Shown: piece after piece, positions 24,602-32,263 of the stretch
Layout of the letters: every line of letters starts with the position of its first letter
Position numbering within the stretch: position 1 is the first letter of the stretch
Assembly: GCA_029248335.1 (NCBI GenBank)
Contig: JAQWJM010000127.1
Location: 1-64,000 of the forward strand
Length of the DNA stretch: 64,000 bases
Reading direction: 5' to 3'
DNA from: UBA12014 sp029248335
GTDB lineage: Bacteria; Planctomycetota; Phycisphaerae; Phycisphaerales; SM1A02
Made by a program: the position numbers and the translations under genes
Notes under the pieces: model-generated
The model's database searches: none
What the model was told of the DNA's origin: nothing
The model's input: the letters and a program-made list of their open reading frames with translations, nothing else

Positions 24602-25465
24602 TCACCGACTGTGGTCGTAGACGCCGTGTCCGGACTTGTCGCCGAGTCGACCCGCGGTGACCAGCTGCCGGAGCAGCGGGCACGGGAAGTACTTCTGGTC
24701 GCCGAGCTCCCGGTAGAGCACCATCATGATGTCGTGACAGACGTCGAGTCCGATGAAGTCGGCGAGCCGGAGCGGGCCCATCGGGAAGTTGCAGCCGAGC
24801 TTCATGATGTCGTCGATCGCCTCGGGCTCGGCGACGCCCTCCATCCACGCGAGGAACGCCTCGTTGATCATCGGCATCAGGACGCGGTTCGAGACGAAGC
24901 CGGCGCGATCGTTGGCGGGGATCGGCGTCTTGCCCATCCGCTCGGCGAGGGCGACGGTCCGGGCGACGGTCTCGTCGCTCGTCGCGAGACCCTTGATGAC
25001 CTCGACCAGCTTCATCACCGGGACCGGATTGAAGAAATGCATGCCGACCACGCGATCCGCGGCATCGCCCGTGGCGGTCGCGATCCGCGTGATGGAGATC
25101 GAGCTGGTGTTCGTCGCGAGTACCGCGTGCTCCGGGAACGTCGCCCGCATCGACTGGAAGATCTTCGCCTTGACCTCGGGATTCTCGGTCGCCGCCTCGA
25201 CGGCCCAGTCCGCCACCCCGGCGTCGGCCATGTCGCCGACGTAACTGATGCGGGCGAGCGCCGCGTCCATCTCCGCCTGCGTCATCCGTTCCTTCTGCAC
25301 GTTCCGCCCGAGGACCTTGGCGTGGTACGCCTTGGCTCGATCGAGCTGGTCGGTCGAGACGTCGACCTGGAAGGCGTCGATGCCGCTGGTCGCGGCGATG
25401 AGGGCGATGCCGGAACCCATGGTTCCAGCGCCGATGACGGCGATGCTGTTGACTTCGTGGGACAT
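24602..25465 (-). CDS. 3-hydroxyacyl-CoA (3-hydroxybutyryl-CoA) dehydrogenase
   Basis: A 287-residue soluble enzyme of the Hbd/FadB-N type that oxidises 3-hydroxyacyl-CoA with NAD. It has the Rossmann loop IGAGTMGSG at about residues 10-18, the AxxENxxVK segment ATENPEVK, NTSSISIT, the catalytic His and motif GMHFFNPVPVMKLVEV, and C-terminal NDRAGFVSNR and GLDVCHDIM. It is stand-alone, as in butyrate/PHB metabolism, rather than fused to a hydratase. A long untranslated region (25466 onward) lies upstream on the same strand. Confidence 0.92.
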   Translation of the reverse strand: MSHEVNSIAVIGAGTMGSGIALIAATSGIDAFQVDVSTDQLDRAKAYHAKVLGRNVQKERMTQAEMDAALARISYVGDMADAGVADWAVEAATENPEVKAKIFQSMRATFPEHAVLATNTSSISITRIATATGDAADRVVGMHFFNPVPVMKLVEVIKGLATSDETVARTVALAERMGKTPIPANDRAGFVSNRVLMPMINEAFLAWMEGVAEPEAIDDIMKLGCNFPMGPLRLADFIGLDVCHDIMMVLYRELGDQKYFPCPLLRQLVTAGRLGDKSGHGVYDHSR

Positions 25466-25915
25466 GACGACCTCGGAGTTTCGGTTCAGTGATCGGGGTC
25501 GAGGATGGTAGCCGGACCGGCGGTTTCCGTCCCCGAACCCGCCTTCAGTGGAAATTTGGGCAATCTGGGGATTTTGCGTTGTCATTTTCAACGCCCCGCC
25601 AGTAATTTCCAGCGAACGGGATCGCCGGGAGCCTCCGCCGTCATCAACGACGGGCCCGCCGCCCCCGGGGTTCTCGGGGAACCACATGTCCAGAAACGGC
25701 GGATCGCCGACAGACATGACCGACCAGCCTGCGAGGTGTTTCCGTCATCGGGAATCCCGCGGAACGACGTCGACTCCCCGGACGACCGACCACTTCACGC
25801 CCCTGCGACCCCGAGCCACCTTCGGGCCGACCGTTCTCGAAGGACGGCCCATCCTCCAACGTCCCCACCCCGAGTCGAAGGCCTCCGCCTTCACTCGCAC
25901 TTCCGGAGCCGGACC
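25466..25915. other. Intergenic region between divergent genes
   Basis: 450 bases between the divergent dehydrogenase and subtilase genes. Codon-like frames here lack similarity or ribosome sites. The stretch 25545-25615 is much richer in A and T than its surroundings and holds a nested inverted repeat (listed separately). The rest looks featureless. Confidence 0.5.
25549..25611. repeat. Nested inverted repeat in AT-rich island
   Basis: Outer arms TGGAAATT (25549-25556) and AATTTCCA (25604-25611) are a perfect 8-bp inverted repeat. Inside, GCGTTG (25576-25581) and CAACGC (25589-25594) form a second stem, with GGGG and CCCC flanks. The whole could form a two-storey hairpin about 63 nt long in RNA of either strand. 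Confidence 0.6.
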
Positions 25916-28900
25916 ATGAAGACCACCGTCAGTTCGATCCTCGCCATCGGCGTCTGCACCGCGACCATCGCGGCCATTCCACCGACCACACCGACCCGTG
26001 AGGCGCCCCCACGCATCGCCGTCGCACCGAATGCCGACGCCCCGGCGGATCTGGTCGTGCCGGACCAGCTGGTGATCGAATTCCGGCGGCCCGGAACTCG
26101 CGCGATCGCCGCGAGCCGCGCGGACGGTGGCATGCTTCGAGACGCTTCTCCCGAGACCGCCACCCTGCTGGAGCTGATCGGGTCGCAGGCGATCCGACCC
26201 CAGTTCCCCAACGCGCCGGTGGCGCCGAAGGACGGACGCCCCGACCTCTCCAACCACCACGTGGTCCGGATCGACCCCGCCGTCGTTCCCGGGGGACTCG
26301 AAGGCGCGCTCGCCCTCGCCCTCGCCCATCCGCTGGTGCGGAACGCGGAGTTGATCGGCGTTCACCCGGTGCACGCGACGACCAACGATCCCTACCTCGC
26401 GAACTGCTGGCATCTCTCGCAGTCCAATGATGCCGACGTCGACGCGCCCGAGGCGTGGGACGTGCAGACCGGCGATCCCTCGATCGTGGTCGCGGTGCTG
26501 GACACCGGTGTCCAGTGGTACCACGCGGACCTGGCGGGCCCCGCCGCCGACGCATCGAATCTCGGATCCGCGAACGGCAACATGTGGCGCAATCAGGCCG
26601 AGGCGAACGGAACGCCCGGCGTCGACGACGACGGCAACGGTTTCGTGGACGACATCGTCGGCTACGACTTCATCACGAGTCCCCTGTACGGCTTCGGCTG
26701 CTGGCCGGGCGAGGACTGCAGCGGCGCCGACAACGACCCTCGAGACTTCAACGGGCACGGAACCCACTGTGCCGGCATCGTCGGCGCCATGAACAACAAC
26801 GGGACCGGCGTCGCGAGCCCCGCGGGCGGCTTCGGAAACGGCAGCCCCTCCACGACCGGCAACGGCGTCCGGGTCATGGCCCTGAAGATGGGGCACTCTT
26901 CGAACTACAACGGATCCGAAGCCGGTTTCGTCGGGATGGCGGCCGCCGCCGAGGCGTTCTACTACGCCGCCCAGAACGGCGCGAAGATCGCGAGCTGCAG
27001 CTGGGGGAGTTCGAACAGCGGCGGCCTCGCCGCGGCGATCGACTACTTCATCGCGTCGGGCGGGCTCGTCCTCGTGGCCGCCGGCAACAGCAACAACACC
27101 AGCCAGGGCTACGTCAACTCCAGAAGCGACTGCTACTCCGTCGGGGCCCTCGACACCGATGATTCCAAGGCGTCCTTCTCGAGCTACGGATCCTGGGTGG
27201 ACATCAGCGCTCCCGGCGTGAGCATCCTCGCCACCTACCACGACAGCAACTCGCCGAACGCGGACGGCTACGCGTACCTGAGCGGCACCTCGATGGCGAC
27301 GCCTCTCGTCGCAAGCGTCGCAGCGCTCGCCTGGTCACAGGCCCCCACCGCGACCGCGGCCGAGGTCTGGGCCGCGATTCGCGACTCCGCGGACCCCATC
27401 TCCTCGTTCAGTGGTCAGATGGGATCCGGTCGCGTGAACGCGGCCAACGCCCTCGCCGCGATCTCGGGTGGTGGTGGCGGTGGTGGCGGTGGTGGCGGCG
27501 GCGGTGGAACGCCGTGCGAGAATGCCACTGCGATCGCGGCTGGAACGACCACCTTCAGCACCACGGCCGGCACCGGCAACGTGGCACCCGCCGGATGTGG
27601 TTCGATCTACGACGTGAACTGGTACGCGTTCACGGCCTCCGCCACGGGCACCCACACCCTCTCGACCTGCAATGCGGCGAACTTCGACACGAAGCTGGCG
27701 GTGTTCGGATCGTGTGACGTGGGCTCGGTGATCGCCTGCAACGACGATGCCTCCGGATGTTCCGGGTACACCTCCGCACTCGACTTCGAGGGCGTCGCCG
27801 GTGAGACGTACGTGATCGCCCTCGGCGGCTACAGCAGCGGAGGCACCGGAAGCGGATCGCTCGCGCTCACGGAACCCGATGGCGGTGGTGGCGGCGGCGG
27901 TGGAGGTGATGAAGACCCCTGCGACGACGCCATCGCGGTGACGATCGGAGACACCGGCTTCGGCACCACCATCGGCAGCGGCGATTTCTCCAACGACGCA
28001 TGCGGGTCGATCTACAACGCCAACTGGTACCGCTTCACCGCCACGGTCGACGGGGCCCACACCGTCTCCACCTGCGGCGCCGCGGACTTCGACACGAAGA
28101 TCGCGGTCGTGGCGAGCTGTGACGACGTCACGGGCATCGCCTGCAACGACGACGGTCCGGACTGCGCCGGCATGACCTCGAGCCTCAGCTTCGACGCCAC
28201 CGCGGGCGTTGAATACATCGTGGTGGTCGGCGCCTACGCCTCCGACGCCGCCGGATCCGGAACGCTCTCCATCACCGAACCGGATGACGGTGGTGGTGGA
28301 GGTGGTGGCGACGGCGAGGTGGTGCTCCTCGCCATCCAGGGGAATCCCAGCTTCGACTTCGGCGTGGCCCGCGACGAGGACGTCGTCGCGATCGACCTCA
28401 CCACCAACGAAGCCGTGCTCTGGTTCGACGGAAGCGACGTCGGACTGGGCGGGTTCCGGATCAGTGCGCTCGACCGTCTCGACGACGGCGACCTGCTCCT
28501 CTCCTTCACCGCCGGTGGAACCGTCGGCGGCGTGACCTTCGACGACTCCGACATCGTCCGGTTCACGCCGAGCCAGCTCGGTGCGGCCACGGCGGGCACG
28601 TTCTCGCTCTGGTTCGATGGAAGCGACGTCGCCCTCACCACCAACGGCGAGGACATCGACGGCCTCGACGTCCTCGACGACGGCACGATCATCCTCTCGA
28701 CGCAGGGCGGACACCGGATCGGATCCGTTCGTGGCAACGACGAGGACCTCGTGGCATTCACGCCATCATCGCTCGGTGCGACGACCAGTGGCACCTTCGC
28801 GAAGTACTTCGATGGAAGCGACGTCGGCCTGGCCACCTCCAGCGCCGAGGATCTCGACGCGGTCTCGATCAACGAATCGCTCGGAATCATCTCCCTGTCG

Positions 28901-29071
28901 ACCCGCGGCTCGTTCGCGGTGACGGGACTGAGCGGTGCGGACGAAGATCTCTTCGACTTCACGCCGTCCACGCTCGGTTCGTCCACCAGCGGCTCGTTCG
29001 CCGCGTTCGTCATCGGAAGCGTCGTTGGAATCCCCTCGGGCGACGACATCATCGGTGCGTGCGAGTTCTGA
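25916..29071 (+). CDS. Secreted subtilisin-like serine protease with two PPC-like domains and a C-terminal repeat domain
   Basis: A 1051-residue exported protease. The signal peptide spans about 1-20, followed by a propeptide region. The S8 catalytic domain (about 165-515) has Asp196 in AVLDTGVQ, His281 in GHGTHCAG and Ser459 in SGTSMATP. A poly-Gly linker leads to two copies of a C-terminal prepeptidase-like beta domain (about 530-655 and 665-795: NWYAFTA...STCNAANFDTKL; NWYRFTA...STCGAADFDTKI), each closed by another poly-Gly run. Residues 800-1051 contain about four repeats around D-E-D-x-V-x-F-T-P and W-F-D-G-S-D-V-G-L, a domain I cannot name. No dockerin is present. The start is ATG 25916 with GGAG eight bases upstream. 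It should degrade extracellular protein. Confidence 0.9.
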   Translation: MKTTVSSILAIGVCTATIAAIPPTTPTREAPPRIAVAPNADAPADLVVPDQLVIEFRRPGTRAIAASRADGGMLRDASPETATLLELIGSQAIRPQFPNAPVAPKDGRPDLSNHHVVRIDPAVVPGGLEGALALALAHPLVRNAELIGVHPVHATTNDPYLANCWHLSQSNDADVDAPEAWDVQTGDPSIVVAVLDTGVQWYHADLAGPAADASNLGSANGNMWRNQAEANGTPGVDDDGNGFVDDIVGYDFITSPLYGFGCWPGEDCSGADNDPRDFNGHGTHCAGIVGAMNNNGTGVASPAGGFGNGSPSTTGNGVRVMALKMGHSSNYNGSEAGFVGMAAAAEAFYYAAQNGAKIASCSWGSSNSGGLAAAIDYFIASGGLVLVAAGNSNNTSQGYVNSRSDCYSVGALDTDDSKASFSSYGSWVDISAPGVSILATYHDSNSPNADGYAYLSGTSMATPLVASVAALAWSQAPTATAAEVWAAIRDSADPISSFSGQMGSGRVNAANALAAISGGGGGGGGGGGGGGTPCENATAIAAGTTTFSTTAGTGNVAPAGCGSIYDVNWYAFTASATGTHTLSTCNAANFDTKLAVFGSCDVGSVIACNDDASGCSGYTSALDFEGVAGETYVIALGGYSSGGTGSGSLALTEPDGGGGGGGGGDEDPCDDAIAVTIGDTGFGTTIGSGDFSNDACGSIYNANWYRFTATVDGAHTVSTCGAADFDTKIAVVASCDDVTGIACNDDGPDCAGMTSSLSFDATAGVEYIVVVGAYASDAAGSGTLSITEPDDGGGGGGGDGEVVLLAIQGNPSFDFGVARDEDVVAIDLTTNEAVLWFDGSDVGLGGFRISALDRLDDGDLLLSFTAGGTVGGVTFDDSDIVRFTPSQLGAATAGTFSLWFDGSDVALTTNGEDIDGLDVLDDGTIILSTQGGHRIGSVRGNDEDLVAFTPSSLGATTSGTFAKYFDGSDVGLATSSAEDLDAVSINESLGIISLSTRGSFAVTGLSGADEDLFDFTPSTLGSSTSGSFAAFVIGSVVGIPSGDDIIGACEF

Positions 29072-29099
29072 TCCGCTGCACCGGTTCGTCCACGAAGAA

Positions 29100-29131
29100 G
29101 GGGCCGTCCGATCATGCGATCGGGCGGCCCC
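29100..29131. terminator. Bidirectional hairpin terminator
   Basis: 14-bp stem with one G-T pair (29100-29113 with 29118-29131) around ATGC, between the converging subtilase and prpC genes. Confidence 0.75.
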
Positions 29132-29164
29132 TGTCCGTGGTTCGAGCGGGTGAACGGCGTTCGG

Positions 29165-30301
29165 TCAGCCGTTCCATTCCATCAGTTCCGGACCCGCGTA
29201 TTCCGCGAGCGGACGGATGATCCGGTTGTTCGCGTGCTGTTCCATGATGTGGGCGCACCAGCCGGTGATGCGGCTCGCGACGAAGATCGGCGTGTACTGC
29301 GGGACGGGGATGCCCATCGCGAAGTAGGTCATGCCGCACGGGAAGTCGACGTTCGGGTGGATGTTCTTCTGGTCGAGCATGATGCCCTGCACCGCGTCGC
29401 CGAGATCGAACCACTTCCCGGCGTCGGCGTTCTCCTCGGCCGCGTAGCGGAGGCCCCAGTCACGAAGGATTCCGGCCCGGTGGTCGCCGTTCTTGTAGAC
29501 GCGATGCCCGAATCCCATCAGCTTCCGCTTCTCGGTGAAGGCCCGCTCCATCCAGGCGTCGACCGTCATGGAGCCGTCCTCGGTGTCCTTCATGATGTCC
29601 GCGAGCATGGCCATCGCGGCTTCGTTCGCGCCGCCGTGGAGGTTGCCCTTGAGCGCTCCCACGCCACCACAGACCGCCGAGTGCAGGTCGCTGTTGGTCG
29701 AGGCGATGACCCGGCAGGTGAAGGTCGAAGCGTTGAAGTCGTGCTCCGCGTACAGGATGAGGGACACGTCCATCACCTTGGCCGCGATCTCGCCGGGCTT
29801 CTCACCGGTCATGCACCAGAGCAGGTTCGCCGCATGGTCGAGCGACGGATCGGGTGCGACCGGCGGCTTGCCCTCGAGCGCCCGCTGGTGGATGCCGATG
29901 CACACCGGAATCGTGGCGAGCAGTCGCATCGACTTCCGGAGTTCGGCTTCGGGACCGTTGTCCTCGCAGTCCGGATCGAGATGACCGAGCAGGCTGATGG
30001 CGGTCCGCACCACGCTCATCGGGTGGGCGTCGGGGCTTTCTCCGGCGATCTTCGTGATCGCGGCCGCGACCGAATCCGGCACCACCCGCATCGCGACGAG
30101 GTCCTTCTTGAAGGTCGCCAGCTCCTCGGCGGTCGGCTTGTGGCCGACCAGCAGCAGGAAGGAGACCTCCTCGAAGGTCGCGTTCGCGGCGAGATCCGCG
30201 ATCTCGTAGCCCCGATAGATCAACTGCGTCTGGTTGACCGAGCAGATCCCGGTCTCCCCGATGGTCTGGCCGGCGAGGCCGCGGGTGTCGGTGGAACTCA
30301 C
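29165..30301 (-). CDS. prpC: Citrate/2-methylcitrate synthase
   Basis: A 378-residue enzyme of the citrate synthase fold. Catalytic residues sit in LHGGANEAAM, GFGHRVYKNGDHR and NVDFPCG. Length and the LLWCMTGEKP motif fit the short 2-methylcitrate/citrate synthase group rather than the long NADH-inhibited GltA. A methylisocitrate lyase gene lies 1 kb away on the same strand, so condensation of propionyl-CoA with oxaloacetate is the likely job; citrate synthesis cannot be excluded. The start is GTG 30299-30301 (VSSTDTRG) because AGGA stands seven bases upstream; the longer frame begins with TTG at the ribosome site itself. Confidence 0.88.
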   Translation of the reverse strand: MSSTDTRGLAGQTIGETGICSVNQTQLIYRGYEIADLAANATFEEVSFLLLVGHKPTAEELATFKKDLVAMRVVPDSVAAAITKIAGESPDAHPMSVVRTAISLLGHLDPDCEDNGPEAELRKSMRLLATIPVCIGIHQRALEGKPPVAPDPSLDHAANLLWCMTGEKPGEIAAKVMDVSLILYAEHDFNASTFTCRVIASTNSDLHSAVCGGVGALKGNLHGGANEAAMAMLADIMKDTEDGSMTVDAWMERAFTEKRKLMGFGHRVYKNGDHRAGILRDWGLRYAAEENADAGKWFDLGDAVQGIMLDQKNIHPNVDFPCGMTYFAMGIPVPQYTPIFVASRITGWCAHIMEQHANNRIIRPLAEYAGPELMEWNG

Positions 30302-30444
30302 GTTGGGTCCTTTCAAGGAGGGAAGCCCGTTCGGCGGTCGCCGAATCCGGGCCGGTCATCCTAGCGATCCCGAAACTCGACGACCGGAATACGCACCCAT
30401 CACGACTTCTCCACCACCGACGGCGCTCCGGACGGCCCGAACCG

Positions 30445-30456
30445 TAGACTGCGGGC
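30445..30456 (+). promoter_or_regulatory. -10-like box six bases from the start codon (leaderless-type promoter)
   Basis: CGTAGACT ends at 30450 and exactly six bases separate it from the ATG at 30457. No Shine-Dalgarno sequence exists. The same arrangement is seen before the genes at 44146 and 43357. Confidence 0.45.
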
Positions 30457-31146
30457 ATGAAAGCCTCTCGAAAACGGACTGCGCGACCGATCCGGTCGAT
30501 CCTGCTGCTCACCCTGCTGACCCTCCCGCTGCCCGCCGGATGCAACGGAACCGAGACATCGTCGGTGGCGGCCCCGATCCGAATGTCGAAGGGCGTGGAA
30601 CAGGTCCGGTCGTGGCTGTGCGGCCGCTTCGAGACCGACATGCCCGCGAGCGGGATCTCGGAGAGCCTTCGGATCGGATGGAACGCCTGCCCGATCTGGC
30701 CGGACCGCGAGGATGGACGGTGGCTCTACGCCGAACGAACGACGGTCGGTGCCACGAGCCGAACGGATGAACGTCACATCCACCGGGTCCGCAACGATGC
30801 CCAGGGCGCCCTGCTCGTCGAAGTGTTCTCGTTCCTGCCCGATGCCATGCCTCCCGCCGGAGCCTGGCGGACGCCCGACTTCTTCAACCGCATCGACCCG
30901 GCCCTGCTCGTCCCCCGCGAAGGCTGCGCGATCCACCTCGTCGCCGAACGCGAGGGCTACGCCGGCGAGACCCGTGGCACCGGTTGCGACCGGAGCGCAG
31001 ACGGCACGACCCACCGCCTTCTGCGGATGTCGATCACCTCCGACTCGATCACACTCGCGGATCGACTCGTCGATGCGGCCGGCAAGCCGGTCTCGAATGC
31101 CGAAACGGCCCCCACCATGCTCCGCCGGATCACGGCGACGAACTGA
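30457..31146 (+). CDS. CpeT/CpcT-family lipoprotein
   Basis: A 229-residue lipoprotein (signal with lipobox PAGC, residues 26-29). The mature part follows the CpeT/CpcT pattern: L-x-G-R-F near residue 54, W-L-Y-A-E-R, R-x-H-I-H-R-V, then the block EGCAIHLVAEREGYAGETRGTGC with its two Cys, and a C-terminal beta strand pair. In cyanobacteria this fold attaches phycobilin chromophores. Relatives in non-photosynthetic bacteria have no known function, and a lipid-anchored version cannot be doing that job. It stands alone on the plus strand between prpC and prpB. Family assignment is moderately sure. Confidence 0.7.
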   Translation: MKASRKRTARPIRSILLLTLLTLPLPAGCNGTETSSVAAPIRMSKGVEQVRSWLCGRFETDMPASGISESLRIGWNACPIWPDREDGRWLYAERTTVGATSRTDERHIHRVRNDAQGALLVEVFSFLPDAMPPAGAWRTPDFFNRIDPALLVPREGCAIHLVAEREGYAGETRGTGCDRSADGTTHRLLRMSITSDSITLADRLVDAAGKPVSNAETAPTMLRRITATN

Positions 31147-31295
31147 TTCGAGGATCGTGGCGCGTGCTGCATCCACCGGGCGCTCACGCGGCGCGGAGAC
31201 GGCGCACCGAGATTCGAGCGCCGGATCGAAGACGAGGCTTCAAGCAAGAGGCTTCAAGCGCGGGGGTTCAGGCGGCGGGCGCCAGGCCACTTACT

Positions 31296-32159
31296 TCAAC
31301 CGCGACCGCCCGGAAACCGCCATTCCTCGCCGGGCACGTAGTCGAGCAGGCCGTAGAGTTCCTTGCGGGTCTGCATTCGCTCGAGCATCGGTTCGACGGA
31401 TCCGGCGTCACGGAGTTCGCGGAGGCCGCGGACCACTTCGCCCATCGCCAGCCGCATCATGCTCAGCGGATAGATCACCATCCGGTACCCGAGTTCGCCG
31501 AATCGAGCCGCGGGGATGATCGGGGTCTTGCCGAACTCCGTCATGTTCGCGAGCAGCAGGCCCGGCGAGCCCTCGGCGAAGGCCGCGAATTCAGCCTCCG
31601 TCTGCAACCCCTCGGGAAAGATCGCGTCCGCGCCCGCGGCCCGGTAGCGGTTCGCGCGATCGATCGCGTCCTCGATCCCGGTGACGTGCCGGGCGTCGGT
31701 TCTCGCGATGATCATGAAGTCGGGGCTTCGTCGAGCAGCCACCATCTCGGTGATCTTCTCGGCGAACTCCTCGGCGGGAACGAGTTCCTTGCCATCGAGG
31801 TGACCACATCGTTTCGGGAAGACCTGGTCCTCCACGTGCAGGGCGGCCGCGCCGGCCCGCTCGTACTCGACGACGGTGCGGACCGCACATTCCACTTCGC
31901 CGTACCCGGTGTCCGCATCCGCGATCACCGGAATGCCCGACGCGTCCGCGATCTCCCGAATGGTCCTCGCGACCTCGGTCAGCGTGAGCAGGCCGATGTC
32001 CGGCGTCCCGGCGACGTTCGCCGTCGCACCACCGGAGATGTAGCAGGCGCCGAACCCCGCCTCGCGGACCGCGATCGAAACCAGCGCGTTGAACGCACCA
32101 GGGATCATGACGACGTCTTCTTCGACGAGAGCCCGAAGACGGGCGCCGGGATGCTGCAT
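31296..32159 (-). CDS. prpB: Methylisocitrate lyase (isocitrate lyase/PEP mutase family)
   Basis: A 287-residue enzyme that cleaves 2-methylisocitrate to pyruvate and succinate. It shows IPGAFNAL, the metal-binding DADTGYGE loop near residues 80-87, the HVEDQVFPKRCGHLDGK block with the catalytic Cys in KRCGH, IARTDARH, and the NMTEFGKTP motif typical of PrpB. The ATG at 32157-32159 is preceded by GGAG at eight bases. An earlier in-frame ATG (32180) overlaps the -10 box and is unlikely to be used. It completes the two committed steps of propionate breakdown with prpC. Confidence 0.92.
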   Translation of the reverse strand: MQHPGARLRALVEEDVVMIPGAFNALVSIAVREAGFGACYISGGATANVAGTPDIGLLTLTEVARTIREIADASGIPVIADADTGYGEVECAVRTVVEYERAGAAALHVEDQVFPKRCGHLDGKELVPAEEFAEKITEMVAARRSPDFMIIARTDARHVTGIEDAIDRANRYRAAGADAIFPEGLQTEAEFAAFAEGSPGLLLANMTEFGKTPIIPAARFGELGYRMVIYPLSMMRLAMGEVVRGLRELRDAGSVEPMLERMQTRKELYGLLDYVPGEEWRFPGGRG

Positions 32160-32178
32160 GACGAATCTCCAGAACGCC

Positions 32179-32184
32179 ATTTTA
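32179..32184 (-). promoter_or_regulatory. -10 box of prpB
   Basis: TAAAAT on the minus strand, 19 bases upstream of the chosen ATG. Transcription would start near 32172, leaving a short leader that contains the GGAG ribosome site. No clear -35. Confidence 0.45.
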
Positions 32185-32263
32185 GCGACTTCCGGGCGAC
32201 ACCCGCTCGCTGGTCACCAGTCGGCGGCCCCGGACGCCGACGGTCGTGGGTGATCGGCCGGAC

